From: an uncultured Alphaproteobacteria bacterium | GTDB taxonomy: Bacteria > Pseudomonadota > Alphaproteobacteria > RF32 > CAG-239 | DNA length: 33,932 nucleotides | Assembly: GCA_944391395.1 (NCBI GenBank) | Contig: CALXTI010000015.1 | Span: forward strand, 1-33,932 | Direction: 5' to 3' | Shown: positions 8,173-16,021 of the stretch, in pieces | Position numbering within the stretch: the first letter of the stretch is position 1 | How the letters are laid out: the number at the start of each line of letters is the position of its first letter | Position numbers and translations under genes: made by a program | Notes under the pieces: model-generated | Told to the model about the DNA's origin: nothing | Seen by the model: the letters and a program-made list of their open reading frames with translations, nothing else | The model's database searches: none

Positions 8173-9165
8173 ATGTCGCAACCTACCGTTTCTGTGGTGA
8201 TACCGGTTTATAATGTGGCACAATATTTGCCGCAATGTCTTGACAGCCTTATCGGACAGGATTTAAAAAATATAGAGATTATCTGCGTTAACGATGGTTC
8301 AAAAGACGATTCTTTATCGATTTTGCAACGTTATGCCCAAAAAGATACTCGAATTAAAATTATTGATAAGGCAAACAGCGGCGCCGGCGATAGCCGTAAT
8401 ATGGGTTTTACCGCGACCAAGGGTAAATATGTGATTTTTCTGGATGCCGATGATTTTTTTGATAAACGGATGCTTTCTTTGGCTTTTGCCCGAATAAAAG
8501 AAACTGACGCCGATATGGTTGTTTTTCGTTATTTTTTATATGATAACCGGACAGGAAAAGCAAAGGAAGAAGATTATGCTTGGGTGCAAGTCAGAGATAT
8601 TAAAAAAGAAACGTTTACCAAAGAGGATGTTCCGGAACGTATATTTAATATTTGCGCCAACGCCCCGTTCGTGAAACTTTATAAACGTGAATTTATCGCT
8701 AAGCATCAATTAAAGTTTGATAATATCAAGAGTTGTAATGACGTGGCGTTTTCTTTATCAAGCTTGTATCATGCTTCGAAAATTGCTTTGCTTGATAAAC
8801 CCTTGGTCTATTACCGGATAAACACCAACAGTCAAATCAGCGCCACGCGCGGAAAACACTCCGATAATGCTTTTTTGGCTTTGCACTCGTTTTTATCGCA
8901 AAGCATGCCGGAGGGAAAATACCTGGAAAGTTTTTATCGATTTGCCGTCGGTGTTCTGGCTTATGAATATAAACAATCCGCAAAGAGAGAAGAATTTTTA
9001 CATAAAGCCAAAGAATTTTTACCTTTAAAGATGTATAATTTATTTTTATACAAAATCGGAAAATTACCATTTTACAAGAAAATTTTCGGAATAATGTCGG
9101 ACGACAGACACTGTCATATAAACTTTTTGGGTGTTCATTTAAAAATAAAATGCAAAGGGAAATAA
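8173..9165 (+). CDS. Glycosyltransferase family 2
   Basis: A 330-residue inverting GT-A enzyme. Hallmarks: VSVVIPVYNVAQYLPQCLDS at the N-terminus, VNDGSKDDS with D41, and the metal-binding LDADDFF (D91, D93, D94). The second half is variable and probably binds the acceptor. It sits 3 nt after the GT4 and 2 nt before the GT11, so the three are almost certainly co-translated and build one oligosaccharide (LPS core, O-antigen or capsule). Donor unknown. Confidence 0.9.
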   Translation: MSQPTVSVVIPVYNVAQYLPQCLDSLIGQDLKNIEIICVNDGSKDDSLSILQRYAQKDTRIKIIDKANSGAGDSRNMGFTATKGKYVIFLDADDFFDKRMLSLAFARIKETDADMVVFRYFLYDNRTGKAKEEDYAWVQVRDIKKETFTKEDVPERIFNICANAPFVKLYKREFIAKHQLKFDNIKSCNDVAFSLSSLYHASKIALLDKPLVYYRINTNSQISATRGKHSDNAFLALHSFLSQSMPEGKYLESFYRFAVGVLAYEYKQSAKREEFLHKAKEFLPLKMYNLFLYKIGKLPFYKKIFGIMSDDRHCHINFLGVHLKIKCKGK

Positions 9166-9167
9166 GT

Positions 9168-9977
9168 ATGAAAATTATCAAACTTCAGGGTGGTTTAGGC
9201 AATCAGATGTTCCAGTACGCTTTTGGCAAGGCTATTGCATATTTAGGCCAAAAAATTTATTATGACATAAGCTGGTTTTCTAAAGAACATAAGGATACGG
9301 CTCATCGCAATTTTGATTTGGAAGTTTTTGACGTTAAAATAAAGCCGTCGTCATGGTGGCAAAAACCTTTATGCCGAATTGTTAAAGAAAAAACAACGAA
9401 TGTCTATGAACCTGAACTTTTAGCGCCAAAAGGCAATGTGTATTATAGCGGATATTTTCAGTCCGAACGTTATTTTAGCGACATCCGCGCCGAAATCTTA
9501 AAAGATTTTTCTCTTAAAAATCCGATAAACGATGATAAAAATCTGGCTTTGTTAAAACAAATCAAAGCTGAAAATTCTGTTTCAATGCATATCCGACGGG
9601 GCGATTATGTAAAATTGTCCCATATTTACAGGGTGTGTCCGCTTGCCTATTATCGCAATGCGGCAGAGTATATTTGCCGGCGTGTTTCCAACCCGCATTT
9701 TTATATTTTTTCAGATGATATGGCTTGGGTAAAAGAAAATCTGATTATCAATGCACCTTGTTGCCTTGTCGATATCAATAATGCGGCAACGGCGTATCTT
9801 GATATGGAGTTAATGAAAAATTGTAAACACAATATCATTGCTAATTCAAGTTTTTCTTGGTGGGGCGCTTGGTTGAATGCAAATTCTCAAAAAATTGTTA
9901 TCTGTCCCGATACATGGTATGCGGATAATCGTAAAACAGATATTGTGCCGCCTCAATGGATACGGCTTGAAACATAA
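9168..9977 (+). CDS. Alpha-1,2-fucosyltransferase-like (GT11)
   Basis: A 269-residue GT11 protein. The N-terminus LQGGLGNQMFQYAFGKA and the donor-binding motif HIRRGDYV (H141, R143, R144, D146) are the family signature, and the C-terminus has NSSFSWWGAWLN. GT11 enzymes transfer L-fucose from GDP-fucose in alpha-1,2 linkage, often to galactose, making an H-antigen-like terminus. I chose the ATG at 9168, which has AAGGGAAATAAGT upstream and begins right at the family's conserved start; an in-frame ATG at 9150 lies inside the preceding gene. Acceptor and exact linkage are inferred. Confidence 0.88.
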   Translation: MKIIKLQGGLGNQMFQYAFGKAIAYLGQKIYYDISWFSKEHKDTAHRNFDLEVFDVKIKPSSWWQKPLCRIVKEKTTNVYEPELLAPKGNVYYSGYFQSERYFSDIRAEILKDFSLKNPINDDKNLALLKQIKAENSVSMHIRRGDYVKLSHIYRVCPLAYYRNAAEYICRRVSNPHFYIFSDDMAWVKENLIINAPCCLVDINNAATAYLDMELMKNCKHNIIANSSFSWWGAWLNANSQKIVICPDTWYADNRKTDIVPPQWIRLET

Positions 9978-9987
9978 AATATTAATA

Positions 9988-10794
9988 TTAACTTGAATAA
10001 AATCGCGCCGGCAGTTTTTCACTTTCGGAAAAAGGCTCAAACTTTTTTAACCGGTCATTAAAACAGCCCTCGTCAATATAAAGTTCGTCCGGATTGTTTT
10101 GAGTGCGTTCCAATACGCGCTTTTTGGCTGTTTGTAAATCGCATTGCAAAATATCAAACACCACGTCCGGCGTAAGCGCCTTGGCCCAGTCATAATATTT
10201 TTTTCGGTCGTCTTTGCGCCAAAAGCCATAATCCAAAATAACATTTTGCCCGTTTTTGAGCGCTGTTTCTGCGGTTTGCAAAATATAAGCATCAACTTCT
10301 TGACAACATGCGGCAAAATTTTCCGGTGTGCGCCCAAAACGCCGGAGCATAATTTCATCATGCGTAAAACGCACGGCAGGGAGTTCTTTTTCCAATTTTT
10401 TTGCAAGTGTCGTTTTCCCGAAGCCCATAAAGCCGCATATCAGATGCGCGGATGGTGCTTTGCGGATAAGAATGTGTTTAAACCATTTTTCCTGAAAGGC
10501 GGTCAGCCGCTCAATGTCTTCATCGCAAAAGGATTGTCCGATTGGTGCGATAATAAGCTTGTCATCGTCATCATCGGTGCGGCGGATAAGGCCGATGCAA
10601 CGACCCGAAAAAGTTTCAAGCGGCGTGTCCACACCCAAAACATAGGCGTCCAATTCCTCACCGTCGCCGGAAACCGTATCCGGCACAAAGCCGTAATTAA
10701 GTTCATAAACAAAACCATGTTTGGGGTGCAAAGAATGCAACGGCCGGTCGATTTTGACCGTAACGTTGGTGTTAAGATAATCAAAAACCGACAT
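9988..10794 (-). CDS. Inorganic pyrophosphatase-like domain fused to a P-loop kinase
   Basis: A 268-residue two-domain protein. Residues 1-112 resemble the short inorganic-pyrophosphatase-like family: KHGFVYELNYGFVPDTVSGDGEELDAYVLG, with the acidic cluster D44/E46/E47/D49 where classical enzymes bind metal. From about 115 the protein is an AAA_33/zeta-toxin-like kinase: Walker A GFMGFGKT (121-128), THDEIMLRR, and NVILDYGFWRKDDR with the likely Walker B aspartate. It may phosphorylate a small molecule and hydrolyse pyrophosphate or a related phosphate, but substrates are unknown. AAAGGAGGAGG precedes the ATG. It is monocistronic, convergent with the GT11 gene ten bases away. Confidence 0.8.
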   Translation of the reverse strand: MSVFDYLNTNVTVKIDRPLHSLHPKHGFVYELNYGFVPDTVSGDGEELDAYVLGVDTPLETFSGRCIGLIRRTDDDDDKLIIAPIGQSFCDEDIERLTAFQEKWFKHILIRKAPSAHLICGFMGFGKTTLAKKLEKELPAVRFTHDEIMLRRFGRTPENFAACCQEVDAYILQTAETALKNGQNVILDYGFWRKDDRKKYYDWAKALTPDVVFDILQCDLQTAKKRVLERTQNNPDELYIDEGCFNDRLKKFEPFSESEKLPARFYSS

Positions 10795-10884
10795 ACCTCC
10801 TCCTTTTATCAGACATCATAACGGATAATTTTTTTAAATCCATAAAAAAACATCTGTGAAAAATTCTGCAAAAAACTTTCCCGC

Positions 10885-10916
10885 AAAAAACTCCCGAAAA
10901 GCAAACCTTCCGGGAG
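10885..10916 (-). terminator. Terminator of the minus-strand redox operon
   Basis: On the minus strand CTCCCG, a 14-nt loop region and CGGGAG are followed by TTTTTTG, 29 nt beyond the end of the hydrolase gene. Confidence 0.75.
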
Positions 10917-10944
10917 ATGTATAATATTTGAGGGGCTTATATGT

Positions 10945-12024
10945 TTACCACCATTTTTCGTTTTTTTGCTGTCCCCAAACCAGTTTTTCGCCCATTTTCG
11001 GCGTCAATACCGAAACATTTTTTTTCTGTGCTTCGTTGAGTACCATGTCAATGGATTCGTGCCACGGATGCAAAGCCAAATCAAACACCGCCCAATGCAC
11101 CGGTACAATCGTTTGTGCGCCCAAATCCATTGCGGCGCGGATAATTTCTTCCGGAAACATATGCGTGTTCGGCCAACCGGTGTTCCAACCGTCAATTTCA
11201 ATTATAGCCAAATCAAAAGCGCCGTATTTTTGCCGCATTTCGGCAAAATGCACGCCGTAACCGCTATCGCCGCTCCAGTAGACGTTTTTGCCGTCGCTCT
11301 GAACAACATAAGCATTCCACAGGGTTTTGTTGCGGTCGCCTAAACCTCTGCTGGAATAATGAACGGTGGGTTCCGCCGCAATCCGAACACCGTCGGCGTT
11401 AAAGACATCGCCCCAGCCCAACTCAATGATGTTTTCAGCCTTCACGCCCCAGCCTTTAAGTGCGGCACCCACGCCGAGCGGCACGATGAAATGTTTGTTT
11501 TTCAAAGCTTGCACGCTGGCGCGCTCCAAGTGGTCGTAATGATTATGCGTGATAACCACGTAATCAATATTCGGCAGCTCGCTGCGTTTTATCGGCGCCT
11601 CAACGTAACGCGGCACGGCAAACGGTATCGGCGCGGCGTTGCCGAAAACCGGATCAAACAAAAAACGCACGCCGCCAACTTCCATCAAAGCGGTGGAATG
11701 TCCCAGCCAATAAAAAGCGAAATCTTCGGCTTTTGCCGGAAAGCTGCCGCGGTTGAGTTTAACTTGCGGCAAATCCACCTTCGGCGCGAAAGGCGAACGC
11801 GTTAAAAAACGCAGCCAGCCGGCCGGCCCGTTGCGGACATTATCAAAATCGTAAACCATTTTTTGCGGGCTTTGAAATTCACCGTTTTGGAAATATGCAA
11901 GTTTTTCATAAGCTTTCAAATCTGCCTCAGACGGTGCTTTTCCGATTTCCCTTAAAGCATAAAGCCCAATCCCGCCGATGAAAATGACCGCTACGGCCAA
12001 AAACCAAATAATCATTTTTTTCAT
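10945..12024 (-). CDS. Membrane-anchored metallo-beta-lactamase-fold hydrolase
   Basis: A 359-residue protein with an N-terminal hydrophobic anchor (residues 4-23) and a metallo-beta-lactamase fold of the NAPE-PLD/UlaG-like group. Motifs: FYWLGHSTALMEV leading strand, HNHYDHLE zinc site (HxHxDH), YWSGDSGY, and a late HW pair in TIVPVHWAVFDLALHP. Relatives hydrolyse phosphodiester or lactone bonds, for example N-acylphosphatidylethanolamines; the substrate here is unknown. The anchor implies an active site in the periplasm. It follows the DUF362 gene by 46 nt, last in its operon, and is ended by the hairpin near 10900. Confidence 0.85.
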   Translation of the reverse strand: MKKMIIWFLAVAVIFIGGIGLYALREIGKAPSEADLKAYEKLAYFQNGEFQSPQKMVYDFDNVRNGPAGWLRFLTRSPFAPKVDLPQVKLNRGSFPAKAEDFAFYWLGHSTALMEVGGVRFLFDPVFGNAAPIPFAVPRYVEAPIKRSELPNIDYVVITHNHYDHLERASVQALKNKHFIVPLGVGAALKGWGVKAENIIELGWGDVFNADGVRIAAEPTVHYSSRGLGDRNKTLWNAYVVQSDGKNVYWSGDSGYGVHFAEMRQKYGAFDLAIIEIDGWNTGWPNTHMFPEEIIRAAMDLGAQTIVPVHWAVFDLALHPWHESIDMVLNEAQKKNVSVLTPKMGEKLVWGQQKNEKWW

Positions 12025-12070
12025 TCCAACCTCTTGTTTGACAATATTAAAGTCTGTTTCGCCTTTTTAA

Positions 12071-13012
12071 TTAAACCTCAATCAGTTCATAATTGCGGTT
12101 GCCCATGCCGAGCTTGTCCATATACTTCAGCTGATGCAAACCTTCGCGGCTTTCAATGCGCTCCACAATGTCGTGTTTGTCTTTTTCGGGCAGGGCGTAA
12201 ACCAAGTCAACAGAGGCCTGATCAATCGCCAAAATATCGGTTGAAGCCAAAATGCCCAAATCCGGACAAGTCGGTTTGGCGCCGTGTGCATCGCAGTCAC
12301 AATCCACCGAGATATTTTTTAAGACATTGATATATGTAATATGTTTGCCGAAATGGTCGGCGATTGCTTTACCGCCTTCCACCATTCTTTCCAAAAATTT
12401 CTTGCCAGTTTCCCAGTTTGAGCCGTGCAACTGGGCTTTGCCGACCTTGCCGGAAGCGCAACCGATGGCGATGTTTTTCAAAGAACCGCCGAAACCGCCC
12501 ATGGCATGCCCTTTAAAATGTGTGTAAACCACCATGGAGTCGTAATTTTCAATATGCTTGCCGACTGCCACTTCTTTCAAGTGTTTACCGCCGACAATCG
12601 GCAGATTAACATCGCCGTCCGCGTCCATAATATCCACCGGACAGAAAGTCCAGCCGTTGATTTCCAACACTTTGCGATGTCCGACCGTATTTTGCCGCAA
12701 ACTGCCGTACAACACGTTGCACTCCACAATCGTGCTGTCGGGGATGTCGGCTTGTAAAGCTTTGGCCAACTCGCGCGGCAGCAGGTTGGGGCCATTGGCT
12801 TCGCCGGTGTGCAGTTTGATGGCAACTTTGCCGCTGATGTCCTGATTGACCTTATGATAAAGTTCTTTCAATTTTTCCGGCGTGATTTCTTTTGTGTAAT
12901 AAACCTTGGCTTTTTCTTTTTGTGATGCGGCAAAAGTTTTATAAATTCCGCCGCCCAGCAGACCGACGGCAACCGCGCCGGCTGACATTTTAAAAAAATC
13001 TCTGCGTTTCAT
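12071..13012 (-). CDS. Tat-exported DUF362 family protein
   Basis: 313 residues beginning MKRRDFFKMSAGAVAVGLLG, a classical twin-arginine signal (RRDFFK plus a weakly hydrophobic core). The mature part matches DUF362: VAIKLHTGEANGPNLLP, THFKGHAMGGFGGSLKNIAIG and the late LGILASTDILAIDQASVDLV. Cysteines cluster in ISVDCDCDAHGAKPTCPD, a possible metal or Fe-S site. Unlike many DUF362 proteins it has no ferredoxin domain. Function is not established; DUF362 members are linked to iron-sulfur centres. It lies 22 nt after the small membrane gene and is a likely client of the tatAC pair encoded divergently at 14986-15960. Confidence 0.88.
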   Translation of the reverse strand: MKRRDFFKMSAGAVAVGLLGGGIYKTFAASQKEKAKVYYTKEITPEKLKELYHKVNQDISGKVAIKLHTGEANGPNLLPRELAKALQADIPDSTIVECNVLYGSLRQNTVGHRKVLEINGWTFCPVDIMDADGDVNLPIVGGKHLKEVAVGKHIENYDSMVVYTHFKGHAMGGFGGSLKNIAIGCASGKVGKAQLHGSNWETGKKFLERMVEGGKAIADHFGKHITYINVLKNISVDCDCDAHGAKPTCPDLGILASTDILAIDQASVDLVYALPEKDKHDIVERIESREGLHQLKYMDKLGMGNRNYELIEV

Positions 13013-13034
13013 AAACTTAACCTTTCATTTGTTA

Positions 13035-13520
13035 TCAGGCTTTTCTGAATTTAACTTTTTTACTCAAAATATCGCGAATTTCTTTGATATCTTCTTCACG
13101 AACAATAGGATACAACGGAATGGAAAATGCCGTAAACCCGCAGTTATGTCTTTGTAAAAAGTTATACTTGTAATCAATGCCTTTTTTGGGGTTTAAGACA
13201 ATGATGTCATATTTCTTAAACCAGCAGCGGATAGTTTTTTCCTCGGCGCTTTCCACGTCTTTCCACAGCAGTTTGTTGCAATGGTCAATCGTGATGCCTT
13301 CATCGTCAATCACCGCCATTTTGTGCTTCAACACATATTTATAACCCCATGCCAAGGTTGAAAAGATGAACACGCCGATAATCACTTGCGTCTGCCACCA
13401 AAACAAAAGGCACGGACACACGATGCAGCAATGCAAAATCATAATAAATAACACGGCGTTAAAAATCATCCACGCGTTAACGGGGTTGAATTTATAATAA
13501 AAAGTCTTAGTTTGGCTCAT
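13035..13520 (-). CDS. Small membrane protein with C-terminal soluble domain
   Basis: 161 residues, not a family I can name. Two hydrophobic segments (about 15-36 and 43-62) with four cysteines in or between them (CCIVCPC), then a soluble part with alternating strands (MAVIDDEGITIDHCNKLLWKDVESAEE) that resembles bacterial PH-like domains. First gene of the operon with DUF362 and the hydrolase. AAGGAGGAAATT precedes the ATG. Its promoter has a 19-nt spacer holding a palindrome, as for a MerR-type regulator. Confidence 0.7.
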   Translation of the reverse strand: MSQTKTFYYKFNPVNAWMIFNAVLFIMILHCCIVCPCLLFWWQTQVIIGVFIFSTLAWGYKYVLKHKMAVIDDEGITIDHCNKLLWKDVESAEEKTIRCWFKKYDIIVLNPKKGIDYKYNFLQRHNCGFTAFSIPLYPIVREEDIKEIRDILSKKVKFRKA

Positions 13521-13564
13521 AATTTCCTCCTTATGTCAAAACCGATGGAAACCTCATCTCATTC

Positions 13565-13595
13565 AACATAACATTTAGAGTTAACTCAAAGTCAA
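13565..13595 (-). promoter_or_regulatory. MerR-type promoter with GTTAAC-centred palindrome
   Basis: On the minus strand TTGACT (plus 13590-13595), a 19-nt spacer, then TATGTT (plus 13565-13570). The spacer holds TTGAGTTAACTCTAA, a palindrome apart from one pair. An over-long spacer wrapped around a dyad is the hallmark of MerR-family-activated promoters, and half-site ACTCnAA resembles NmlR/AdhR-type operators (established knowledge of that family). Drives the 13520-10945 operon. Confidence 0.6.
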
Positions 13596-13627
13596 GCATT
13601 TTTTTAACTTTTTTAAAAAATTATTTC

Positions 13628-13658
13628 TTGACTTAAAACCCGCTTTCAAGCTTAGATT
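13628..13658 (+). promoter_or_regulatory. MerR-type promoter of the Fe-S membrane protein
   Basis: TTGACT (13628-13633), 19-nt spacer, TAGATT (13653-13658). CTTAAAACCCGCTTTCAAG (13632-13650) is a dyad in which seven of nine pairs match. Divergent from the minus promoter 33 nt away. Confidence 0.55.
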
Positions 13659-13693
13659 AAACAAAGTGCAATTATTCAAAAACGAAAACAGAC

Positions 13694-14974
13694 ATGAAGA
13701 AAAAAATTTTATATTACGGCCGCGCGGTTTTGGCGCTTGTCATCGGCGTTATGAGTGTTTTAGCATTTGCCGGCGTTTTTTATCCCGTGCGGATTTTTGA
13801 TGTTCAGTTCACGGCGCTTTTGCAGCGCGTCGCGGTGGATTTTTCGGTTGCTGCCGTTATTTTGCTCGGCCTTCTTCTGGTATTAACCTTGCTTTTCGGG
13901 CGTTTTTATTGTTCAACCCTGTGCCCGTTCGGCCTTTTGCAGGAATTGTTTATGACGGTCTTTCGCCGCAAAACCAGTGGGCAAAAAAATTTGCCTTTTA
14001 AATATTTTCTGGCGGTGGTGATGTTCGGGTTTTTGGCTGGCGGCACGGTTTTGGCGGCGCGCTGGCTGGATCCGTACACTTTGTTCGGCTCGGCGGCGTC
14101 CGGCGCATGGATAGGTTTGACGGCGGTTGTTTTGGTGCTGATATTGGTATGGTTTAAAGGGCACTTTTTTTGCGTTAACATTTGTCCCGTCGGGGTTGTC
14201 TTGGGGTTGCTTTCCAAAATCGCTTTAAATAAAATTTATATTGAAAACGACAAATGCGTATCTTGCGGGCTGTGCGCGCGCAAATGCCCGACCGGCAGCA
14301 TAGATTTCAAAAACAAAACGGTTGATAATGAAACCTGCATCAAATGTTTCAAATGCTTAAACCAGTGCCACAAAGACAGCCTGCATTACGGCATAAAACC
14401 GGCGAAAATCGTACCGTTTAGTCCGGCGCGCCGCCGGTTGCTTGTCAGTACGGCATTTGCCGCATTTGTTGCCGCCACAATCCGCGGCGGTATGGATTTT
14501 GCCCGTGCGGCCGTCGGCAAATTAAAAAAAGCGGTTTTACCCGCCGGTGCGGGCAACGCCGATGATTTTGCCAACCGTTGCTTGAACTGCAATTTGTGCG
14601 TGCAAAACTGTCCGATGAAAATCATCAAAAAAGCAAATGAGGATTACCTGACCGTGCATATTGACTACGGCGATAATTTTTGCGACTATAACTGCCATAA
14701 ATGCAGCGAGGTCTGCCCTTCCGGCGCCATCAAAAAAATAACGCTGGAACAAAAGCAAAAAACTCAGATAGCGCTTGCGATGGTTGATGAAGACACCTGC
14801 GTCAAATGCGGCCTTTGCGTGCGGGAATGTCCGCGGCAGATTATCCGTAAAGCAGACGGTGCTTACCCGCAAATCAGCGCGGACGAGTGCATCGGCTGCG
14901 GCGCTTGCCAAAGTGTTTGTCCGGTCAAAGCCATCACGATGCTTCCGGTGGAAAAACAAAAGATTTTAGGATAA
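13694..14974 (+). CDS. Polytopic six-cluster 4Fe-4S protein (NapH/NosR-like)
   Basis: 426 residues. Four N-terminal transmembrane segments (about 8-30, 47-69, 104-122, 136-155) and two CxxxCP motifs (C73/C77, C160/C164), as in NapH and NosR-type membrane ferredoxins, where they face the cytoplasm. Two 4Fe-4S motifs follow (C188-C198, C215-C225). A further hydrophobic segment (249-263) is preceded by RRR (246-248), then come four more 4Fe-4S motifs (C296-C306, C330-C341, C369-C379, C399-C409). Predicted topology puts the first two clusters inside and the last four outside, making a trans-membrane electron wire from a quinol or cytosolic donor to exported enzymes (inference). Followed 11 nt later by tatA. 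Confidence 0.85.
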   Translation: MKKKILYYGRAVLALVIGVMSVLAFAGVFYPVRIFDVQFTALLQRVAVDFSVAAVILLGLLLVLTLLFGRFYCSTLCPFGLLQELFMTVFRRKTSGQKNLPFKYFLAVVMFGFLAGGTVLAARWLDPYTLFGSAASGAWIGLTAVVLVLILVWFKGHFFCVNICPVGVVLGLLSKIALNKIYIENDKCVSCGLCARKCPTGSIDFKNKTVDNETCIKCFKCLNQCHKDSLHYGIKPAKIVPFSPARRRLLVSTAFAAFVAATIRGGMDFARAAVGKLKKAVLPAGAGNADDFANRCLNCNLCVQNCPMKIIKKANEDYLTVHIDYGDNFCDYNCHKCSEVCPSGAIKKITLEQKQKTQIALAMVDEDTCVKCGLCVRECPRQIIRKADGAYPQISADECIGCGACQSVCPVKAITMLPVEKQKILG

Positions 14975-14985
14975 GGAGAACAAAA

Positions 14986-15198
14986 ATGTCATTAGGTTTA
15001 ACAGAAATTGCCCTGATTTTGGTTGTGGTTTTACTGCTTTTCGGCGGCAAACGGATTCCCGAATTGGCTAAAGCCTTGGGCAAGGCGCAGTATGAATACA
15101 AAAAAGCCAAAGAGCTTTTGCAAAACGAGGCGAAAGACTTGAAAGACACGGTTGAACAAGTCGTCAAGGACGAAGAAAACAAAGATAAAAAACAATAA
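14986..15198 (+). CDS. tatA: Sec-independent translocase subunit TatA
   Basis: 70 residues: short N-terminal membrane helix ([17 protein letters not shown]), hinge [16 protein letters not shown] typical of TatA, an amphipathic helix and a charged tail. TatA oligomers form the pore for folded Tat substrates. I chose the ATG at 14986, preceded by AAGGAGAACAAAA; a longer in-frame start at 14887 would overlap the upstream ferredoxin gene and add a non-family extension. No TatB is encoded beside it, so this TatA may serve both roles as in TatAC systems. Confidence 0.93.
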   Translation: MSLGLTEIALILVVVLLLFGGKRIPELAKALGKAQYEYKKAKELLQNEAKDLKDTVEQVVKDEENKDKKQ

Positions 15199-15216
15199 AA
15201 TCAATCGGCTCCGCTC

Positions 15217-15960
15217 ATGGAAGATAAAGACGAAAGCCTGATTGCTCATCTGGAGGCGTTGCGCACCATGCTGCTCAAAAGTCTGCTGGCTTTGGCGGCA
15301 GGGCTTGTGCCGGTGTTTTTATTGACACCGTGGTTTTTGGACGCCCTGATTGCCGTCATGATTCGCGACAACGATATAACGCTTAATTATTTTTCGCCGA
15401 TGGAAGTTTTTATTTTGCAGATAAAAACCGCGGTGGTTTTGGACATTCTCGTTTGCTTTCCCTACATTGCCAAACAAATCTGGAATTTTGTCTTGCCGGG
15501 GCTTTATGAACACGAGCGCCGCTTTGTCAAATCAATCGTTCTTGTTTCAAGCGGGTTGTTTATTATCGGCGTTTTGTTTTGTTTGTTTTTTATTTTACCG
15601 ATGCTGATAAATTTCGGCATCAGTTTTGCCACCGACAATATCAAGGCGGTGTTTGGCATCTCAAACATCGTAACCCTTGCCTTGTGGCTGTCGGTTGTGT
15701 TCGGGCTGATGTTTCAGTTTCCGCTCATTACTTATTCGCTGATACGCGCCGACGTAGTTTCGTATGAAAACGTCAAAAGCAAACGCCCGTACATTATTGT
15801 CGGCATTTTGATTCTTGCCGCCTTGTTAACACCGCCGGACGTGGTCAGCCAGTTGATGTTGGCAACCCCGACATATCTGCTGTTTGAAGCCGGCTTATAT
15901 GCCGCCCGCTGTCGTACAAAGCGTGCAAAAAAGCACACAGGGTACATAAAAAAATCTTGA
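15217..15960 (+). CDS. tatC: Sec-independent translocase subunit TatC
   Basis: 247 residues with six hydrophobic segments and the TatC N-terminal signature SLIAHLEALR, then FSPMEVFILQIKTA and the cytoplasmic loop GLYEHERR. TatC binds the twin-arginine signal peptide. It lies 18 nt after tatA. The locus encodes two proteins with twin-arginine signals (DUF362 at 12071 and the aldo/keto reductase at 16022), so these are its probable substrates. The C-terminus is basic (RCRTKRAKKHTG). The stop codon overlaps the -35 box of the next promoter. Confidence 0.95.
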   Translation: MEDKDESLIAHLEALRTMLLKSLLALAAGLVPVFLLTPWFLDALIAVMIRDNDITLNYFSPMEVFILQIKTAVVLDILVCFPYIAKQIWNFVLPGLYEHERRFVKSIVLVSSGLFIIGVLFCLFFILPMLINFGISFATDNIKAVFGISNIVTLALWLSVVFGLMFQFPLITYSLIRADVVSYENVKSKRPYIIVGILILAALLTPPDVVSQLMLATPTYLLFEAGLYAARCRTKRAKKHTGYIKKS

Positions 15961-15987
15961 CTTAAAGCACACTCCAACTTTTATGAT
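15957..15987 (+). promoter_or_regulatory. MerR-type promoter of the aldo/keto reductase
   Basis: TTGACT (15957-15962), 19-nt spacer, TATGAT (15982-15987). The spacer contains CTTAAAGCACACTCCAA, whose right half ACTCCAA fits the ACTCnAA half-site of the divergent promoter at 13565. It shares CTTGACTTAAA with the promoter at 13628. Confidence 0.55.
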
Positions 15988-16021
15988 AAACGTATCTTAA
16001 AACCAAAAGGAGATCTTTATC

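Noticed and set aside
10144..10821. 225-codon plus-strand ORF
   Set aside because: Antisense of the pyrophosphatase-kinase gene, which has clear motifs and a strong ribosome site.
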